Assembly: GCA_002633025.1 (NCBI GenBank)
Contig: NMRB01001538.1
Coordinates: 1-64,000 of the forward strand
Reading direction: 5' to 3'
Origin: Notospermus geniculatus
Lineage: Eukaryota; Nemertea; Pilidiophora; Heteronemertea; Lineidae
DNA length: 64,000 bases
Shown piece after piece: positions 56,501 to 64,000 of the stretch. Every line of letters starts with the position of its first letter. The stretch's first letter is position 1. Made by a program: the position numbers and the translations under genes. Under the pieces are notes generated by a model that did no database searches, was not told the DNA's origin, and saw only the letters and a program-made list of their open reading frames with translations.

Positions 56501-58805
56501 TGAGCAAATTGTTGGCGGCATGCCCCTCTAGAAATTCTGTTGATTCCAAAAGTATTCATTTTGGTGGGTTGGCATGTCCCAAAAGTCCAAAATAACATAA
56601 TGTAAACATTCATGTTTACAAACATTGAATGTAAACAATGAAGTCGTGATATATTATCTTTAACACCTTGGGTGCCCAAACACGGTAATTACCGTTTTTC
56701 TGTAGTATTCGGTTCGGTGCCCAAACACGGTAATCACCGTAGTTTTCAAATTTCCCACCACTTTCCACCTCATCGCTGACGTCATCATGTCTAGGCATGC
56801 TTCTCCAGCAAGAATATCCATTACGCGACTATATCTAGACCAGTGTGTATTGTGCTACGCAATAGAACCGCGAGTGAGCACTTCCAAGCTGATTTCAGCG
56901 GCCGTAGGTGCTCTGGACTCAAAACTAAAAGTGAAATCGTGAGGATACATGTAATCAGACAAAAAGTGCAGGTGAGAGTGATTTAGATGATCAAAATGAT
57001 GTTGATTATGCGGCAGACATCGACAGGGATGCCTAGTGACGCTGGTTCCCATGCCCCGTCAATAGATGGCAGTGCAGACCGCGGAATGCCTTAGCAGACG
57101 ACACGTTTTTACTGCAAATTCGGCTGAGTTGGACACCACTCAGGGAAATTGTGGGAAGACTATCACTAAAAGACCAAGTGTTTCCAAGAGAAAGAGACAT
57201 GAAGAAACAGTACAGAAAATTTCATATGAATTGCTTTATTCTTTATATTTTATTTGTTCAGTCGAAAATGGGTAAAAATCGCCAAAAGGTGGCACTGGCT
57301 GTAGACTTAATTCAAAAGGCTTGGGCACCCAAGGTGTTAATGATGTCACATGGTGGAATAGTGGCAGCGACATCAGACTGATTCCCTGTCCTACTTCACT
57401 ACTGGCACAAAGCCTTACAGTAAGATAAGTCTATTAGAGTTGGGAGAGTACAGGATCAGTTTAGCAGTGCTTCACGCAAGACGGGCGCAATCATGCTCGC
57501 GCCCCCAAAATTGCACCGAGGAGCCTGATTGACCGCGCTCCTCAGCATCCTTGAAGTAACTGACCATCAAATTTCACAAGTGTGAACAGCTCGACTCGAG
57601 CCTTTGAGGAGCTGATCGAGCGGTGAAGCACTGTTTAGAATAATCGACTGCCAGTGCCACTGGGTTAGGATTTCCAGGTTACACCACTGCATCCATATCT
57701 GATTGTGGCAAGATTATCCATGGAAACCTGACTGACATTTGAGACTCGCCTCATCAACAAGCCAGGTTTTTTTAGCGCTATGGTGTAAAAACATGGCTAT
57801 CCTCGATATGGCGATCAACAGGAAGGAGAAGTAGAAACCACTGTCACTATAAACCCCAACAACCAAAGCATTAACCATTGATACCCGCCACGGTGGTGTA
57901 GGTCTAGTGGTTCAGGCCTCTGACTAGCGGTCAGAGGGCCGGTCCCAGGTTCAAATCCCACTGGGCGTGAGACTCCTCCCCATGCAGGGGGGATTCAGTA
58001 GACTTCAGCCATCTTATACAAGAATCCCTTGTAACTGTAGGTATATGGTAGGCTAGCCCACATGCCATACAGAAATGGTTAGGGTAGCATACATGTAGGT
58101 CTGTCGCCTGTCATAGGAATCTGGGATCCGTTGTCATTGCGTTGTTGAACATGTTAAATGGACGATACCACTCCAAATGAGTGCAGCACCTGACAGGGTA
58201 GCGTCATGACGTCCCGCATCGCATGTCATTTCATGATGTCTTGAGGTGAGACGAAAAAAAAAGTTCAAACTGTTTCACGACGTCATGATCACTGAAAAAT
58301 GAAACAAACAATTTTTTTTCGAGTCACGTCATGGCATTCAGAAATGACATGCGGGGATGCGGGACGTCACGACGCTGCCCCATCAGATCAGGTGCTGCAC
58401 TCTTTTGGAGGGAGTGATTGAATTTTTTGAATAGGCCTAGGCCCTATCTCATCAGTCAAAATTGATGTGACCCACGATGACGACGTCGGCTTGTTTCAAA
58501 TATCATGTTTTCGGGCCTGCCAAGTAGGCCTATTCATTGAATTAACCATTGCAGACATGCTGGACACGGCATGCACACAACGAATGTACAGGCAGCATAC
58601 CGGTATCAGTGCAAATGCATGGCTGGCTGCGCTGCGCCTACTTCGAAATATTTCGCAAGAGCAAAGCTCAATTCTCACCTATTGTGGAAATAAACGTAGT
58701 ATTAAAGGCGTCATCTGAAAATCGGAACAATAGGCATGTTTTACCAACACCAGAATCGCCAATTAATAACAATTTGAATAGTAAATCATAAGTTTTCTTT
58801 GCCAT
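47579..58805 (-). CDS. RAB10: Rab10 exons 1-5, copy 2 (no own last exon)
   Basis: Exons: 58805-58679, 51080-51020, 50573-50435, 49750-49661, 47680-47579, with the same lengths, phases and GT-AG sites as copy 1. The predicted protein is identical over residues 1-173; I see two silent differences (ACA/ACG in exon 1, TCG/TCA in exon 3). The C-terminal exon with the prenylated CC is absent from this copy, because the duplication starts between exons 5 and 6. A transcript from here would need to skip all of copy 1 to reach exon 6 at 30078, or end without the membrane anchor. This fits an assembled second haplotype as well as a partial gene duplication. Confidence 0.9.
47827..49287. mobile_element. 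1.46-kb CAGTGTTCTCCAC element, 6-bp target duplication, only in copy 2
   Basis: The same 13-bp termini as 46254-46546, flanked by GCTCAT (47821-47826, 49288-49293). Copy 1 at about 33340 reads GGGCTCATGCC. It encloses the foldback 48558-48706. Two minus-strand ORFs inside (48126-48353, Cys-rich; 48883-49293) have no recognised domain. Confidence 0.85.
48558..48706. mobile_element. Foldback element, GGGCCGTATGCACCAA termini, nested
   Basis: GGGCCGTATGCACCAAACGA / TCGTTTGGTGCATACGGCCC are perfect arms, extending through ACTCAGGTTGAGCC. Inserted in the element at 47827-49287. Confidence 0.85.
52094..52229 (-). CDS. Alternative first exon (1b) of Rab10, copy 2
   Basis: ATG at 52229, donor after 52094 (CATG|GTGAGT). 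I find the 136 nt identical to copy 1, including P-loop GDTSVGKT. The two copies stop matching about 20-30 bp into the intron, so the conserved part is the exon and its donor. Upstream (minus strand) the match continues for several hundred bases. Confidence 0.7.
56412..56659. mobile_element. TTAA MITE nested at the edge of another TTAA element, only in copy 2
   Basis: The termini AGATAATATATCACG / CGTGATATATTATCT are flanked by TTAA (56408-56411, 56660-56663). Its right TTAA is also the left TTAA of the element at 56664-57336, so it inserted into that boundary. Confidence 0.8.
56664..57336. mobile_element. piggyBac-like element, 673 bp, TTAA target duplication, only in copy 2
   Basis: The termini CACCTTGGGTGCCC / GGGCACCCAAGGTG are perfect over 14 bp, with TTAA on both sides (56660-56663, 57337-57340). 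Near 56975 the plus strand codes an acidic run ([19 protein letters not shown]) that resembles the N-terminus of piggyBac transposases. No catalytic domain remains, so it is internally deleted. Copy 1 has no insert at this TTAA. Confidence 0.75.
57898..58106 (+). repeat. tRNA-derived SINE, in copy 2
   Basis: Duplicate of 43492-43700, nearly unchanged (A box GTCTAGTGGTTCAGG, B box GGTTCAAATCC). Confidence 0.75.
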
Positions 58806-58851
58806 TTCGTGTGTCTTCGCCCATAATATGTAGGAAATTCAGTACAATTAT

Positions 58852-58867
58852 CAAAATGGCGACATCC
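58852..58867 (-). promoter_or_regulatory. YY1-like motif upstream of Rab10 exon 1 (copy 2)
   Basis: CAAAATGGCGACATCC about 50 bp upstream of the ATG at 58805, unchanged from copy 1. Role inferred only. Confidence 0.35.
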
Positions 58868-59266
58868 ACCTCGTTCCACACAATCCGACCAGGGAAGTGC
58901 AGTCATAAAGAATACCTAAAAAATGAGTGGTTTTGATAATAATCTGGAAATCTATGTGATATCACAAATTTACGATCATCAGTATCTATTAGGCCTAAAT
59001 CAATAAATACCAACTCGGAAAAAATGACTGAATCTATGGATTAGACTGGTTCCCGTCGTTGCCGCTGCACATTTTTGGCGCTCAGCTATACAACGACAGG
59101 TCCGGGGTAGACCACAGAGTAGTCTCTACATCTGACGATTTAAGCTAGACTACTGTCGCCCTCTTGATTCTGGCTGCGATTCGTCGGAATACGTCCAATC
59201 AGAATACGAATCTTCTCTGATGACGTATCGGCGGCAGGTATTCCCCAAAGAAGCCAAGTTTCCAAG

Positions 59267-59311
59267 ATGGCGACTGGCGTCCAACATTTCTCGCTTCGAA
59301 CATTCAGCGAG
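59267..59311 (+). CDS. Candidate first exon of an unknown plus-strand gene (weak)
   Basis: CCAAGATGGCGACTGGCG contains an ATG in a YY1-type, good-context start. The frame reads MATGVQHFSLRTFSE up to a possible donor (GAG|GTAGTG). It lies about 460 bp from Rab10 copy 2 exon 1 in divergent orientation, an arrangement typical of bidirectional promoters. No downstream exon was identified in the remaining 4.7 kb, and the frame closes soon after if unspliced. Confidence 0.25.
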
Positions 59312-59456
59312 GTAGTGCAACGAATGTCAGCGAGATAAACACTCAGTGACCTATCCCAGCGATGTTTTGTGTGATTAGCTAAACATCCTGGGGATAGTCC
59401 GTTGAAGAAACCACCCTGCTATCTCATTTCGACTCCTGTAGCTTGCCGTTAGAGCG

Positions 59457-60107
59457 TAGTCTCGCGTCACCAGCCTCTCTCTCTTACAGGAGAGAGTCTG
59501 GTAGCAAAGGCCAAAACTTTCGTTACCGCTAGGTGGCGAGTGTCCAGCTCAGAGCATCCGAATCTGATTGGCCAACGGCTGAAAAACATGGCTGCGCCCG
59601 TGAAACGCATGATGAACGAACAAGGAACGAAATAATCCGAGGGAAATGTTACCGTTTTGACACGTTTTATCGTGGTTTTCGCCGAGTGATATGTAGAAGC
59701 GATCGAGCTTGGCCGTTTGAGGTGGATCGCCGATGAAATAAAGTGGAATTGTATTGTATGAGGATCGATTTACCGTCTGGCTGAGCTGAACTTAGACTCC
59801 CTGGTCGGAAGTGACCTAATCCATGGCACAAAATGTAAGTCCTATTGTACAATCGGCTTATTCCGTCAATCGATCACCATGCATCATGTGCATAGTCGTT
59901 CCTGCCGTGCTAAAAAGGTAAAATTTCCGCCCTCAGACTCTTTCGTTCATCATACGTTTCATGGGCGCAGCCATGTTTTTCAGCCGTTGGCCAATCAGAT
60001 TCGGATGCTCTGAGCTGGACACTCGCCACCTGGCGGTAACGAAAGTTTTGGCCTTTGCTACCAGACTCTCTCCTGTACAAGAGAGAGAGGCTGGTGACGC
60101 GAGACTA
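59457..60107. mobile_element. Foldback element with 9-bp target duplication (Mutator-like)
   Basis: TAGTCTCGCGTCACCAGCCT is mirrored by AGGCTGGTGACGCGAGACTA, with inner arms of over 100 bp (through CAAAACTTTCGTTACCGC and GAATCTGATTGGCCAACGG). GTTAGAGCG flanks both sides (59448-59456, 60108-60116). The length of the duplication suggests a Mutator-like origin. Confidence 0.85.
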
Positions 60108-60568
60108 GTTAGAGCGCTGCACACAGATGTACACGATGTAGGCATGATGTACAGGTCTGCTAACTGATGCGCGCGCATCCTGCCTGGTAGGAATTCCGAC
60201 CACACTTCCGGTATGGCGGACCCCGACACCAGTTCCTAACGTGCTGCACGGTGGAACTGGATACCGGTTTAGGTCCGGGGCACCATCTTGGGCCGGGATT
60301 CCGGCCGAATACGTAAACACTTCGTAACCCTTTCTTATTGTCCGTAACAGCCTCGTAGTCGATTCTTTTGCATTCTGGGCTATTCTTGCCCATTCGTGTC
60401 TCCCTCAAACTCGTGGACCCACGCCGAAAACATCCCGAAACAGGCACGAATATCCCGAATGTATTTATGAATCAAGTACGAATCGGTCACGAATCGGCCA
60501 AGAATATTCGTGAGTCGTACCTTATCCGTAAACTTGGTACATGTACATATATACCCCTATATCATATG

Positions 60569-61330
60569 GGTAGTATGTAAACATTGAAACGTTTCAAAAG
60601 AAACGGGCCAAATGAAACGACCCAAAAAACATACTAAATCTGAAGTTGCATGGCAGAAACGGTGTAATTTTGTTATTTGCAGTTCATTTTTGGCACTTTC
60701 ATGGCATAATAGCATTAAAATCTCTCAAAACATACATCTCCCGTTCAAAACACACGTGTTGTTATTGTTTACATGACACCATGCTTCCCATTCATTCAAT
60801 GTTCAAGGTCTGCATCCCAAATATGGAAGTCGTCGCTTCAGAAAATCTCTATGCGATTATTAATTACATGTACCTTTCATCATATACTTTATATGTCACT
60901 CGCCATGGTTATTTTCTGTGAGGAATTTGTCTGAGGCCTCAAAACGTCTTCAAAATATGTCGTTTTTTTTATATTGGGCAAAGTTTGTAACACAATGTGC
61001 ATGCGAGTTGTGAATAGATAATAAGCCATGAGCATTCCAACCAATTAGCGTACTCCGATCATTCCATTATGAGGGTGCAAGGTTGGCGAAAGGAAAATGT
61101 GGCGTCGTTCCCGGCAGTGTAGCCTAAATCTGGCTAAGAAATCGCAGAAAAAGCTAAAATGATGATAAAAATCATGAAGGCATCGGGTAATCTACATTCC
61201 TCTGTTCATACAATGTAAAATAATATATGTTTTTGGTATTTTTGTTATGATTTTTCGTATTTTTAAGAAGATTTTGGGTCGTTTCATTTGGCGCGTTTCT
61301 TTTGAAACGTTTCAATGTTTACATACTACC
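60569..61330. mobile_element. Element with 10-bp target duplication (Mutator-like)
   Basis: GGTAGTATGTAAACATTGAA and ACGTTTCAAAAG at the left; the mirror CTTTTGAAACGTTTCAATG...CATACTACC at the right. ATATCATATG on both sides (60559-60568, 61331-61340). Inserted in a unit of the 290-bp tandem family (other units read ATATCAGATGACC here). Confidence 0.85.
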
Positions 61331-61340
61331 ATATCATATG

Positions 61341-62445
61341 ACCTATAACAAGTTTCAGTCAGATTCGATTCTTGGCTTGGCCACCAGGTGGCCAAAACCC
61401 AAAACACAACTAAATGAACTAATGACTGGATCACCTCCAAATTTTTATCATACATGTAGGTGTATCCATAATAAGGATACATAGCATAGGTTTTTAATTT
61501 GACCTACTTTCCAGGTCACAGAGGTCAAAGTTCAGGATTTTGCCTTTTGGTGGCACATTTCGTAACCACTAGGGCTATTGATCTGAAACTTGGTACATAC
61601 ACCTCTAGGTCAGATGACCTATGACACCAAGTTTCGTCTGATTCGATTCTTGGCTTGGCCACCAGGCGGACAAAACCAAAGACACAAAAAGTGCAATAAC
61701 TCCTGAACTAATGGCTGGATCATCTCCAAATTTTTCTCATAGGTGTATCTAATAAGGATACATAACATATATAACGGGTTTTTGATTTGACCTACTTTCC
61801 AAGGTCACAGAGGTCAAAGATCAGGCTCTTGCCGTTTGGTGGCACATTTCGTAACTACTGGGGCTATTATCATGAATCTTGGTACATATATAGGCCTTCC
61901 CCTATATCAGATGACCTATGGCACCACGTTTCGGTCCGATTTGATTCTTGGCTTGGCCACCAGGTGGCGAAAACTGAAGAGACAAAATGTGCAACAACTC
62001 CTGAAGTAACGACTGGATCGTCTCCAAATTTTTATTATAGGTGTGTCTTATGAGGATACATGATATATGTAACGGGTTTGTGATTTGACCTGCTTATCAA
62101 GGTCACTGAGATCAAAGTTGAAGATTTGGTGGCACGTTCCGTAACTGCTGATGCTATTGATCTGAAACTTGGTGCATTTAAACCCCTACCTAGATCAGAT
62201 GACCTATGACACAGAGTTTCGGTCCAAATCAATTCTTTGCTTGGCCATCAGGTGGCCAAAACGAAAACTCAAAGTCCAGGAATTCCTAAACTAACGACTG
62301 GACCGTCTCCAATTTTTCATCAAATGAGGATACATGACATAATTTGACCTACTTTTCAAGGCCATGGAGGTGAAAGTTAAAAATTTTGCCATTTGGTAGG
62401 CACGTTTCGTGGACCTAGTATCTTCCAACTTATTGTGGTCATGTA
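61341..62445. repeat. Tandem repeat family, about 290 bp per unit, four units
   Basis: Units begin at TGACCTATAACAAGTTTC (61339), ...TGACACCAAGTTTCG (about 61618), ...TGGCACCACGTTTCGG (about 61915) and ...TGACACAGAGTTTCGG (about 62205). Each contains TTCTTGGCTTGGCCACCAGG (with changes) and AAGGTCACAGAGGTCAAAG. A diverged continuation with GATGGCTNCCTGGCAGCCAT occurs at 62895-63140. Confidence 0.85.
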
Positions 62446-63590
62446 TCTAGGTACCCTCTATGTGTACAGCTGGACTTTGGCACATACATGTATGTCATAA
62501 TTACTCAAGCGAGAATGTTTTGACCTTGAAGTTTTGACCATAATCATCTTACCCGGGAACTCAGGGCTTGCCCTGGAACATTTCGATTTAACATTTGTCA
62601 TTGTTCTTCTCGTACATTCACCCAGGTGAGCACATGGTCCATGGACCATTTCATTGATTCTCGGAAGTCGTGAAGTGAAAATTCGATTTCCGTGGTTGAC
62701 TCTGGCATTCCTCCGGCAGTACTGTCACCTTTAAAGTGCCGTCATCACAGGTGGTACAGTAGCCTATTCTTGAAAAAATGAAATGTCCAGGGACATTGTG
62801 TTTACCTCTGTGACAAAGTAAGGAAGTGTGACTACCCTGGTGAATGGTGAAAGATTAGTGCAGATACGATAAAGCAATATCAGGCACGGGTTGAAGTCCA
62901 TTTTACAAGATGGCTGCCTGGCAGCCATATTTGACGTCCAACCTAACCGAAACTTGCCATACATTTAAAGGTTACCTAGATACATGTTTTGGCAAGGTTA
63001 TAACATCCCACCTACTCCTATTTATGAGATACGGGTCAAAGTCGTTTTTTTCAAGATGGCTTCCTGGCAGCCATATTTGAAGTCCGATACGGTCGAAATT
63101 TGGTGCACTTGTAGAGGGTGGCTAGATATATTTTCACATCAAATCAAAACATTCGATGTCAAATAGCCACGAAATGTGCGACCAAACAGTGGAATTTTGA
63201 ACTTTGACCTCTGTGTGACCTTGAAAAGTGGGTCAAATCGAAAACCCGGGATTTATGTGATGTTGTCTCATCAGAGCAACCCACCATAAAAAATTCATGA
63301 TTCTAGCTAGCAGTGTTGAGGAGATATGGACAAAAGGTTTTCACAAAGCGCCCCCTACAGGCCAGAGTGTAAAACTAGCAGCACCAAGTTTCGGTCCAGA
63401 GATAGTTTTTACCATGGGGTAACTGTACACCAAGTCTCAAGTTTCTAAGCCAAGCGGTTTAGAAATGGGCCACCCCTGTTTTAACGACGACGTACGACGG
63501 ACGACAGCCATAAGAAAAGCTCACCTCACAGAGGTGAGCTAAAAAGGATGAGTGAAGCGGGCAGCCTTCAATCAATCATGATATGTAGAG
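62446..63590. other. Diverged repeat sequence, ending in a GAGGTGAGCT hairpin
   Basis: Direct repeats around AGATGGCTTCCTGGCAGCCA (62905 and 63055). Near 63350 is GCGCCCCCTACAGG, and the block closes with AAAAGCTCACCTCACAGAGG / TGAGCTAAAAA at 63515-63545, the kind of terminal hairpin seen in abundant invertebrate repeats. No gene. Confidence 0.45.
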
Positions 63591-63601
63591 AAGCAGTACA
63601 C

Positions 63602-63886
63602 TCCTCATCGCAGTGTTTTGTTTCGCTCCGTACCTACGCTTCACAAACCACTGCTTCGATTGGCCGGTATTCCGCCGATTTACCGCCAGATGGCACCACT
63701 ACTGTTCCCGCTGCCGCGCTGGAGAAAGTGTTTTAGGATTTTGCTCAGTTGCAGCCTGATGGCGGGCGCTGATTGGTTGGACAGTAGTGGTGACATCTGG
63801 CGGTAAATCGGCAGAATACCGGCCATTCGAAGCAGTGGTTTGTGAAGCGTAGGTACGGAGCGAAACAAAACACTGCGAGAGGAGTG
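63602..63886. repeat. Foldback with arms of about 100 bp
   Basis: GCAGTGTTTTGTTTCGCTCC through CGATTTACCGCCAGATG is mirrored by CATCTGGCGGTAAATCGGCA through GGAGCGAAACAAAACACTGC. The ORFs read on both strands here are products of the symmetry. Confidence 0.85.
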
Positions 63887-64000
63887 AAAAGGCCTCAACC
63901 CACTGACGCGTTTTCGCGCAGCGGGAAAACGCAGCGGCAGAAAATGCTTTGTTAAAAGGCAGCGGACCTAGAATATAACAAAGAATTTGTCGGGCGGTGA

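Larger units (their letters stand above)
45755..59042. repeat. Large direct duplication, right copy (partner 31959-44634)
   Basis: About 13.3 kb, collinear with the left copy. It contains its own insertions (46254-46546, 46722-47336, 47827-49287, 56412-56659, 56664-57336) and lacks those specific to copy 1. It includes Rab10 exons 1-5 and exon 1b but not exon 6. Confidence 0.95.

Noticed and set aside
57066-57381. Plus-strand ORFs as a host gene
   Set aside because: They lie within the TTAA-flanked piggyBac-like element 56664-57336 and run into its right terminus.
47579-58805. Rab10 copy 2 as a processed pseudogene
   Set aside because: All introns and splice sites are retained and the coding sequence is undamaged.
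63548-63898. Overlapping ORFs on both strands with near-identical peptides
   Set aside because: They read the two arms of one inverted repeat.

Overview
The window is animal genomic DNA and looks like a marine invertebrate deuterostome. An echinoderm or a close relative is my best guess, but no marker here fixes the clade. Support for this comes from GT-AG introns with short animal exons, rhodopsin-like receptors, a eukaryotic-type pantothenate kinase, a Rab10 gene, a very high density of foldback (MITE-like) elements, and frequent ACATGTA and AGGCCTA words. Less than 4% of the window is recognisable coding sequence. The rest is intron and intergenic DNA full of transposon debris. Assembly scars (single Ns at 1637, 8700, 19794 and 47130, an NNN at 45384-45386, and N runs at 10044-10323 and 26753-27315) coincide with several broken genes or repeats.

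Left part (1-8 kb): two rhodopsin-family GPCRs. One on the plus strand (1571-2110) is damaged: its N-terminus is joined directly to TM5 at an N, and a one-base frameshift precedes TM7. The other, on the minus strand (7838 to 2931), can be rebuilt completely from three exons with matching intron phases into a 335-residue seven-pass receptor. From 8 to 19.8 kb I see no gene, only tRNA-like SINE pieces, MITEs and two local duplications (about 11.0-13.2 against 13.4-15.5 kb, and 16.5-18.0 against 18.2-19.8 kb).

Middle part (19.8-23.4 kb, minus strand): seven exons of a divergent pantothenate-kinase-like gene, cut off at its 3' end by the N at 19794. Two minisatellites sit exactly on its exon 4 and exon 5 splice boundaries and contain copies of them.

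Right part (30-59 kb, minus strand): a Rab10 GTPase gene. All six coding exons can be placed (44398 to 30001, 198 residues, C-terminal CC), with every junction in phase. About 12.7 kb holding exons 1-5 (31.96-44.63 kb) is repeated in direct orientation at 45.75-59.04 kb. The last exon (30001-30078) exists only once. The coding exons of the two copies differ, as far as I compared them, by two silent bases, while the introns differ by many indels and by whole transposon insertions. It is either a real tandem duplication or two haplotypes placed end to end by the assembler. Inside the main intron of both copies lies an extra exon (37078-37213 and 52094-52229) that encodes a different P-loop plus switch I segment, is collinear with Rab10 exon 1 and ends in the same phase. 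This looks like an alternative first exon giving a second GTPase isoform, and it is the most interesting biological signal here.

The last 5 kb (59-64 kb) hold two foldback elements with 9-10 bp target duplications, a roughly 290-bp tandem repeat family, a large hairpin, and one weak candidate first exon.
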